The notes under the pieces were generated by a model, which searched no databases, was not told the origin of the DNA, and saw nothing but the letters and a program-made list of their open reading frames with translations. From Clostridia bacterium (GTDB taxonomy: Bacteria > Bacillota_A > Clostridia > Oscillospirales > CAG-382): a stretch of DNA of 18,305 nt. Where the stretch lies: contig JAFWWX010000447.1 of NCBI GenBank assembly GCA_017517985.1, forward strand, positions 1 to 18,305. Reading direction: 5' to 3'. The position numbers and the translations under genes are program-made. This document shows, piece after piece, positions 14,855 to 18,305 of the stretch; the first letter of the stretch is position 1; the number at the start of each line of letters is the position of its first letter.

Positions 14855-14896
14855 ATACAAAAAACACATTCACAGAAAAATTCCGGAATGTGTTTT
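14855..14896 (-). terminator. Terminator downstream of the lipoprotein gene
   Basis: In minus-strand sense AAAACACATTC pairs perfectly with GAATGTGTTTT (11 bp, 14-nt loop), and the stem runs into a T-run (TTTTTTG). It lies about 80 nt after the lipoprotein stop. Between the two is another hairpin, TGTTATT/AATAACA (14952-14970), without a T-run. Confidence 0.75.
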
Positions 14897-14976
14897 CTTG
14901 AATAGTTTGGATAATATGTAGAATTTAAGTAAGGTTAATATGTCTTAATGATGTTATTCTTCTAATAACACTACAC

Positions 14977-15459
14977 CTAGTTTGCTGACATATTCTTTTT
15001 TGCTTTTTTTATAATTCTTGAAAGTCTACCTTCAAGCAGAGAACCATAGTATTCATCCATTTCAGAATTTGCGCCATCTATAGTAAGACCTTTTACAACA
15101 AGTGTATTTGATTCTTTATAAATGAGCGTAAAATATTTTTCAGTTACACGCTTTTTGTTTTTTGAATCAAATATTATTGTATATGTAACGGCTGCCTCAT
15201 CTTTGTTCAATGCTTCTTCGTTTATTTCATCTTTGTCTGAACCAGCCCAGTTTTTTGATACTGTAATTTTGTATGTAGCTTTATCAGCATCCTCATCAAA
15301 GAGATCATTAACTCGTACTTTAGCATAATTGTCCAAAATTTCATAAAAAGTGTTATTTTTGTTACCTATAAGCTTTACTTTTTTTGCATTGTAGGAGTCA
15401 CAGCTGAACAGAGACAGTGTCAAGATAAGTGTTAAAATGCCTAATAATGTTTTTTTCAT
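14977..15459 (-). CDS. Putative lipoprotein of unknown function
   Basis: I start it at ATG 15457-15459, with AAAGGA about 9 nt upstream, giving 160 residues. A longer reading to 15600 runs back through the promoter and is rejected. Residues 1-20 (MKKTLLGILTLILTLSLFSC) form a typical type II signal with lipobox LFSC, so C20 should be lipidated and the protein anchored outside the membrane. The mature part is charged (many K, D, E), probably mixed alpha/beta, with no cysteine-rich or catalytic motif I recognise. Its only close partner is the divergent XRE regulator, with which it shares operators. AT content is higher than in the flanking genes, suggesting recent acquisition. Confidence 0.8.
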   Translation of the reverse strand: MKKTLLGILTLILTLSLFSCDSYNAKKVKLIGNKNNTFYEILDNYAKVRVNDLFDEDADKATYKITVSKNWAGSDKDEINEEALNKDEAAVTYTIIFDSKNKKRVTEKYFTLIYKESNTLVVKGLTIDGANSEMDEYYGSLLEGRLSRIIKKAKKNMSAN

Positions 15460-15485
15460 AATAATCAATCCTTTCGATTTATCAT

Positions 15486-15548
15486 TTAGGGGTATAATAA
15501 TATTTTTGATAAAAAATTTTCCTCCTTTCTGTTTACATAAAAATACAT
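15486..15548 (-). CDS. Possible 20-codon upstream ORF in the lipoprotein leader
   Basis: ATG at 15546-15548, preceded by GAGGGTGATA, opens MYFYVNRKEENFLSKILLYP and stops at 15486-15488. That is 26 nt before the lipoprotein ATG. The leader also contains AAGGAGG within this frame with no usable start after it. It could be a leader peptide or chance. I find no conserved feature to decide. Confidence 0.25.
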   Translation of the reverse strand: MYFYVNRKEENFLSKILLYP

Positions 15549-15561
15549 TATCACCCTCTGC

Positions 15562-15579
15562 TATATCCAAATGGATATA
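15562..15579. promoter_or_regulatory. Operator 1, perfect palindrome
   Basis: TATATCC-AAAT-GGATATA lies just downstream of the -10 box of the lipoprotein promoter, at about +3 to +20. A bound repressor would block that transcript. It matches operator 2 in all but one base. Confidence 0.7.
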
Positions 15580-15583
15580 ATTT

Positions 15584-15612
15584 CTTACATTGTACCACAA
15601 TAATGTTAAAAT
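15584..15612 (+). promoter_or_regulatory. Weak candidate promoter of the XRE regulator gene
   Basis: CTTACA (15584-15589) and TAAAAT (15607-15612) are 17 bp apart and match 4 and 5 of 6 consensus bases. Transcription would start inside operator 2, which fits autorepression. Confidence 0.4.
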
Positions 15613-15617
15613 GTCAA
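15589..15617 (-). promoter_or_regulatory. Sigma-A promoter of the lipoprotein gene
   Basis: TTGACA (15612-15617) and TACAAT (15589-15594) are separated by 17 bp, 11 of 12 consensus bases. Predicted transcript start is near 15582, giving a leader of about 122 nt. It overlaps the region used by the divergent XRE promoter. Confidence 0.8.
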
Positions 15618-15635
15618 TATATCCAAATAGATATA
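15618..15635. promoter_or_regulatory. Operator 2, near-perfect palindrome
   Basis: TATATCC-AAAT-AGATATA differs from operator 1 by one base. It abuts the -35 box of the lipoprotein promoter and spans the predicted start of the XRE transcript. Its last base touches the XRE ribosome-binding site. Centre-to-centre distance to operator 1 is 56 bp. Confidence 0.7.
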
Positions 15636-15647
15636 AGGAGCTTTAAA

Positions 15648-15863
15648 TTGGCATATTATAAGAGATTGCGTGATTTGCGTGAAGATAATAATTATACTCA
15701 AAAAGAAATTGCAGATTTATTATACACAACTCAACCGCAGTACTACAGGTATGAAAGCGGGCTTCGTGATTTGCCTTGTGAATTGGTGATTATGCTGGCA
15801 AAAATTTACCATGTTTCTACAGACTATATTTTGGGGTTGTCAGATAATCCTAAGATATTATGA
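15648..15863 (+). CDS. XRE-family helix-turn-helix repressor (TTG start)
   Basis: A 71-residue DNA-binding protein consisting of little more than one Cro/C1-type helix-turn-helix domain. The turn region TQKEIADLL (17-25) and recognition helix around TQPQYYRYESG (28-38) are clear, and STDYILGLSDN near the end is typical of phage-like and toxin-antitoxin-like XRE proteins. I choose TTG 15648-15650 because AAGGAG lies 7 nt upstream. The ATG at 15603 has no site and would place the coding region across operator 2. It probably represses both itself and the divergent lipoprotein gene through the two palindromes. Confidence 0.85.
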   Translation: MAYYKRLRDLREDNNYTQKEIADLLYTTQPQYYRYESGLRDLPCELVIMLAKIYHVSTDYILGLSDNPKIL

Positions 15864-15925
15864 CCAAGGTGCTGTTTGAAATTAAAGATAATCTTACATC
15901 ACCATGTCCCTTTAAGAAAGTTTAA

Positions 15926-15963
15926 CCCCGCTATAGCAACTTTAGCTACAGCGGGGAGTTTTT
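15926..15963 (+). terminator. Terminator downstream of the XRE gene
   Basis: CCCCGCT-A-TAGC pairs with GCTA-C-AGCGGGG around a 7-nt loop, followed by AGTTTTTG. One A/C mismatch interrupts an otherwise strong stem. The ZIP gene converges on it from the right, and the reverse strand lacks a long T-run. 15864-15925 holds no gene. Confidence 0.85.
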
Positions 15964-16048
15964 GTTTATATAAACAAGCAGAGCAATAACCTTATAAGTT
16001 CTGTAAAGAAAGTTCTCTCCGTTTTAAAATCAAAACTTTTCTTTCGCT

Positions 16049-16810
16049 CTACCCCATAATTACATCAAATAAGAGCATAAGGCTAAAACCAATAAGCAGT
16101 GCATATGTCGCTCCTCGTTCGCTTCCGTGAGCGTGGGTTTCGGGAATCATTTCATCGCTTATAACATAAAGCATCGTACCGCCTGCAAAGGCAAGCGCAA
16201 AGGGAAGAATTGCGGTGGAAATGCTCACTGCAAAATATCCGAGAAATGTTCCGGCAACCTCAACAAGACCGGTAATCATAGCACAGACAAAGGTCTTCGC
16301 AGGAGAAATTCCTGCAGCAAGCATAGGACCTATAATAACCATACCCTCAGGAATATTCTGAAGTGCAATACCTGTGGCAATAGTTAACGCTTGAGTGGTA
16401 TCACCCGAACCAAAACCGACACCCGCGGCAATACCCTCCGGTAGATTGTGAATTGCAATTGCGGTCACAAAAAGAATGACTTTGCTGACATTTGACGGTA
16501 TCGGATGATTGCCGTTTTCGTCGGCAACGCCTACGAACTTATGAAGATGCGGCACCAGCTTATCAATCAAATTCAGCGCTAGAGCTCCTGCAAAAATTCC
16601 TGCAATACAATGTATTATTCCGTATTTTCCACCGTAGTCAAGAGACGGTAGTATCAGACCCAGCACCGCTGCAGCTAGCATAACGCCTGCCGCAAAAGAC
16701 AGTACTATATCGCTGAATTTATGAGATATATTTTTAAAAACAAAACCGACAAGGGCACCGAAGATTGTCGCTCCGCCGACGCCCAGGGCGGTAAGCAATA
16801 CTATTGACAT
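16049..16810 (-). CDS. ZIP-family divalent metal transporter
   Basis: An inner-membrane transporter likely importing zinc or related divalent metals (ZupT/GufA branch). The start at ATG 16808-16810 is chosen because AGGAGA lies 6-7 nt upstream. It gives 253 residues, whereas the longer reading adds 11 with no site. About eight membrane segments are visible. Metal-site motifs typical of ZIP transmembrane helices 4 and 5 appear as HNLPEG (121-126) and QNIPEG (151-156), with DEMIPETH (219-226) following. The usual histidine-rich cytoplasmic loop is replaced by a short PHLHKFVGVADENGNH-like stretch (87-102). It follows ksgA after 97 bp of hairpin-bearing DNA. Confidence 0.9.
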   Translation of the reverse strand: MSIVLLTALGVGGATIFGALVGFVFKNISHKFSDIVLSFAAGVMLAAAVLGLILPSLDYGGKYGIIHCIAGIFAGALALNLIDKLVPHLHKFVGVADENGNHPIPSNVSKVILFVTAIAIHNLPEGIAAGVGFGSGDTTQALTIATGIALQNIPEGMVIIGPMLAAGISPAKTFVCAMITGLVEVAGTFLGYFAVSISTAILPFALAFAGGTMLYVISDEMIPETHAHGSERGATYALLIGFSLMLLFDVIMG

Positions 16811-16840
16811 AAACTTTCTCCTAATAAAAATTAGAAACAT

Positions 16841-16858
16841 CAAAAGGCGGACTCGCCT
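16841..16858 (-). terminator. Weak terminator-like hairpin between ksgA and the ZIP gene
   Basis: In minus sense AGGCG-AGTC-CGCCT is followed by TTTG. The stem is only 5 bp and the T-run is short, so partial read-through into the transporter gene is likely. Confidence 0.4.
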
Positions 16859-16877
16859 GTTATTATTATATGCGGGT

Positions 16878-16895
16878 ATGTCACCGCCGTGACAT
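16878..16895. promoter_or_regulatory. Inverted repeat upstream of the ZIP gene
   Basis: ATGTCAC-CGCC-GTGACAT is a perfect 7-4-7 inverted repeat, 13 bp after the ksgA stop. A TATAAT (16863-16868, minus strand) lies on its downstream side without a recognisable -35, so a regulator binding here could control a separate ZIP promoter. It could equally be an RNA hairpin at the end of ksgA. Confidence 0.4.
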
Positions 16896-16907
16896 TTACC
16901 TTAAAAA

Positions 16908-17780
16908 TCAAAACAACTCTTTTGCAAGAAGAACAAAGTCCTGTGCAGAAAGTTTTTCGCCTCTAATATCTCCAGGGACATTCAGCGTTTTCTCGATAAT
17001 AGCCGCAAGCTCGTTTTTATCTGTAGTTTTTATTTTTCCCGAAAGGCCGGAAAGGGCGTTGACAAGAGTCTTTCTTCTTTGACCAAACGCCGCCTTTATG
17101 AGAATACTTGCGTTTCTTGCGTCACCTTTTGGGAATTTCTCCGGATAATCAAGTTTTATTCTGACAACCGCAGAGTCAACCTTGGGTCTTGGATTGAAAC
17201 ACCCCGCCGGAACATCAAAAAGCTTTACTGCGCTGCCGTAAAGACCAATTTCTGCAGTAATCGAACCGTAGTCCGCCGAATCCGGCTTTGCACACAGTCT
17301 CCTTGCAACTTCTTTCTGCACCATAACAGTAATATATCTGAAGCCACAGCTCTCCTCGATAAGCTTCATTATTACAGGTGTTGTGATATAGTAGGGAAGA
17401 TTTGCACAAACAGACACCGGATACTTGCCGTTTTCAGTTACCTCATTTACAAATTCCGGAAGATTTATCTTCATAACATCGTTGTTGGTAACAGTGATAT
17501 TATCAAAGTCCGCCAGAGACTCCTCAAGAATGGGGATAAGGCACTCGTCAATTTCCACTGCTGAGACCTTGCAAAACCTTTTTGCAAGCTCCTTTGTGAG
17601 TATACCTGCGCCGGGCCCTATTTCAACTATTACTTCATCTTTTTTGCCATTCAGCAAAAACTCGCCCTCAGTGCAGTTTTCCGCAATCTTCGCCGGAATT
17701 TTCGGGTCATAAAGAAAGTTCTGCCCGTACTTTTTCTGAAATTTAAAATTATGCTTTTGAAGCAGTTCCTTATCGCTCAT
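16908..17780 (-). CDS. ksgA: 16S rRNA dimethyladenosine transferase (KsgA/RsmA)
   Basis: It transfers methyl groups from SAM to two adjacent adenines in helix 45 of 16S rRNA, a late checkpoint in 30S assembly. The 290-residue product has the family motifs in order: QNFL (20-23), SAM-binding EIGPGAG (53-59), the acidic VEID (75-78), NLPYY (127-131) and FNPRPKVDS (195-203). The C-terminal helical domain follows. Length matches the norm (about 270-292). Loss of this enzyme gives kasugamycin resistance in other bacteria. The ATG at 17778-17780 follows AGGAGA. A perfect promoter and foldable leader precede it. Confidence 0.96.
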   Translation of the reverse strand: MSDKELLQKHNFKFQKKYGQNFLYDPKIPAKIAENCTEGEFLLNGKKDEVIVEIGPGAGILTKELAKRFCKVSAVEIDECLIPILEESLADFDNITVTNNDVMKINLPEFVNEVTENGKYPVSVCANLPYYITTPVIMKLIEESCGFRYITVMVQKEVARRLCAKPDSADYGSITAEIGLYGSAVKLFDVPAGCFNPRPKVDSAVVRIKLDYPEKFPKGDARNASILIKAAFGQRRKTLVNALSGLSGKIKTTDKNELAAIIEKTLNVPGDIRGEKLSAQDFVLLAKELF

Positions 17781-17827
17781 TACTTCTCCTAATATATATT
17801 AGTGTTTTGGCTTGTTCAATGTTCTCT

Positions 17828-17893
17828 CCGGCTTGTTGCATTTCCGTACTGCAGTCCTTGTTATTCAGATGTAGTACAACCCTGCACCGCCGG
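17828..17893 (-). other. Nested stem in the ksgA leader
   Basis: In mRNA sense three helices nest: CCGGC (17889-17893) with GCCGG (17828-17832), TGCAG (17882-17886) with CTGCA (17850-17854), and TTGT (17876-17879) with ACAA (17858-17861), closing a 14-nt loop. It lies within the roughly 118-nt leader. Nearer the gene is a 14-bp palindrome, CTAATATATATTAG (17789-17802). Confidence 0.45.
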
Positions 17894-17905
17894 ATTATTA
17901 TAAAT

Positions 17906-17934
17906 ATTATAGTATAACAAAGGGAAAATGTCAA
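17906..17934 (-). promoter_or_regulatory. Perfect sigma-A promoter of ksgA
   Basis: TTGACA (17929-17934) and TATAAT (17906-17911), 17 bp apart, match all 12 consensus bases. Transcript should start near 17899 and cover ksgA and, with read-through, the ZIP gene. Confidence 0.88.
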
Positions 17935-17997
17935 GAAATATATCTTATTTTGCTCGGCTCACCGCAAAAATACGGGAGGCGCTTAGAAGAATTTAAA

Positions 17998-18030
17998 GAA
18001 TGTTTTACATTCAAAGAATGTTTCACATTC
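17998..18030. repeat. Two tandem copies of a small hairpin
   Basis: GAATGT-TTT-ACATTC (17998-18012) and GAATGT-TTC-ACATTC (18016-18030) are separated by AAA, an 18-bp period. The loop differs by one base while both stems are intact. They lie upstream of the ksgA promoter in non-coding DNA. Confidence 0.6.
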
Positions 18031-18036
18031 TTAGTA

Positions 18037-18059
18037 GGGTCAGGGCTCTGCCCATTTTT
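18037..18059 (+). repeat. Short relative of the spoIIE-downstream repeat
   Basis: GGGTCAGGGCTCTGCCC followed by ATTTTT resembles the head of the first unit at 14429-14444 (GTCAGGGACTCTGCCC), with one base missing. It retains the GGGC-TCT-GCCC stem, and the T-run makes it faintly terminator-like. 18060-18119 holds nothing I can identify. CTGACA/TGTCAG (18120-18142) is a further stem overlapping the palindrome GACAATTAAATTGTC. Confidence 0.4.
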
Positions 18060-18162
18060 CCATCCATTCGAGGGAGCCTTAAAAACGCTCTGCCAAGCCC
18101 CCACGTGCCACAGCCTTCCCTGACAGACAATTAAATTGTCAGATACACTTTTTTGTTACAAA

Positions 18163-18203
18163 GAAAAACACCGGAACTTCTATGAATTCCGGTGTGTCTT
18201 TTT
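18163..18203 (-). terminator. Bidirectional terminator after the right-edge gene
   Basis: ACACCGGAA (18168-18176) pairs perfectly with TTCCGGTGT (18187-18195) around a 10-nt loop. The minus strand reads TTTTC after the stem and the plus strand reads GTCTTTTT. It lies 23 nt downstream of the stop codon of the partial minus-strand gene, whose transcript it presumably ends. Confidence 0.85.
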
Positions 18204-18218
18204 CAGTTATTGGGTACA

Positions 18219-18305
18219 TCAATGCTCGTCTTTGTATAGCGTGCGTACATTTGATTTGTATTCTTTTCTTGTCAAGTGAATTACAAGCTCCTCCACTGAA
18301 GACAC
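18219..18305 (-). CDS. C-terminal end of an unidentified protein (cut by window edge)
   Basis: An open frame enters from the right edge and ends at TGA 18219-18221, giving 28 visible residues: VSSVEELVIHLTRKEYKSNV and then RTLYKDEH. A strong terminator follows the stop, which supports a real gene end. I do not recognise the family. In Bacillus ksgA is preceded by the RNase M5 gene, but this tail does not remind me of that protein. Confidence 0.5.
   Translation of the reverse strand: MSSVEELVIHLTRKEYKSNVRTLYKDEH

Noticed and set aside
15460..15600. A 47-residue N-terminal extension of the lipoprotein
   Set aside because: It would put the signal peptide in the interior and run through operator 1 and the -10 box.
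15603..15647. ATG start for the XRE protein 15 codons upstream
   Set aside because: It has no ribosome-binding site, lies across operator 2 and upstream of the likely transcript start, while the TTG has a well-placed AAGGAG.

Overview
The window looks like a chromosomal segment of an endospore-forming Clostridia, probably an Oscillospirales/Ruminococcaceae-type Firmicute. The evidence is strong AGGAGG ribosome-binding sites, zinc-type S14, spoIIE, perfect sigma-A promoters and Spo0A-like boxes. The order-level placement is an inference from general gene style, not from a search.

Positions 1-11333 (minus strand) hold the S10-spc ribosomal protein operon. In transcription order it reads rpsJ, rplC, rplD, rplW, rplB, rpsS, rplV, rpsC, rplP, rpmC, rpsQ, rplN, rplX, rplE, rpsN (zinc type), rpsH, rplF, rplR, rpsE, rpmD, rplO, secY (3' end cut by the window edge). 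Expression starts from a near-consensus promoter at 11827-11855. It passes through a leader of about 490 nt that contains a complete intrinsic terminator (11447-11489) ahead of rpsJ, so the operon is probably controlled by attenuation. Most cistrons are tightly packed, but several gaps of 68-238 nt are full of stem-loops. Five gaps share one layout: an AT-rich hairpin near the upstream stop codon, followed at once by a second hairpin.

Positions 11334-12052 form a divergent control region shared by the ribosomal operon and spoIIE. A perfect Spo0A box and weaker tandem boxes lie on the spoIIE side. Positions 12053-14413 (plus strand) encode SpoIIE, the membrane-bound PP2C phosphatase that activates sigma-F in the forespore. 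Downstream (14417-14739) is an array of two and a half related repeat units whose hairpins show compensatory base changes, followed by strong terminators.

Positions 14855-15963 form a small, AT-richer accessory module. It holds a minus-strand lipoprotein gene of unknown function and a divergent 71-residue XRE-type regulator with a TTG start. Two copies of an 18-bp operator sit on their promoters, and terminators insulate both sides.

Positions 16049-17934 (minus strand) hold ksgA (16S rRNA dimethyladenosine transferase), with a perfect consensus promoter and a foldable leader, followed by a ZIP-family metal transporter. Positions 17940-18165 are non-coding and repeat-rich. A bidirectional terminator (18168-18195) follows the last 28 codons of an unidentified minus-strand gene running off the right edge. 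I saw no tRNA, rRNA, insertion sequence or CRISPR array.
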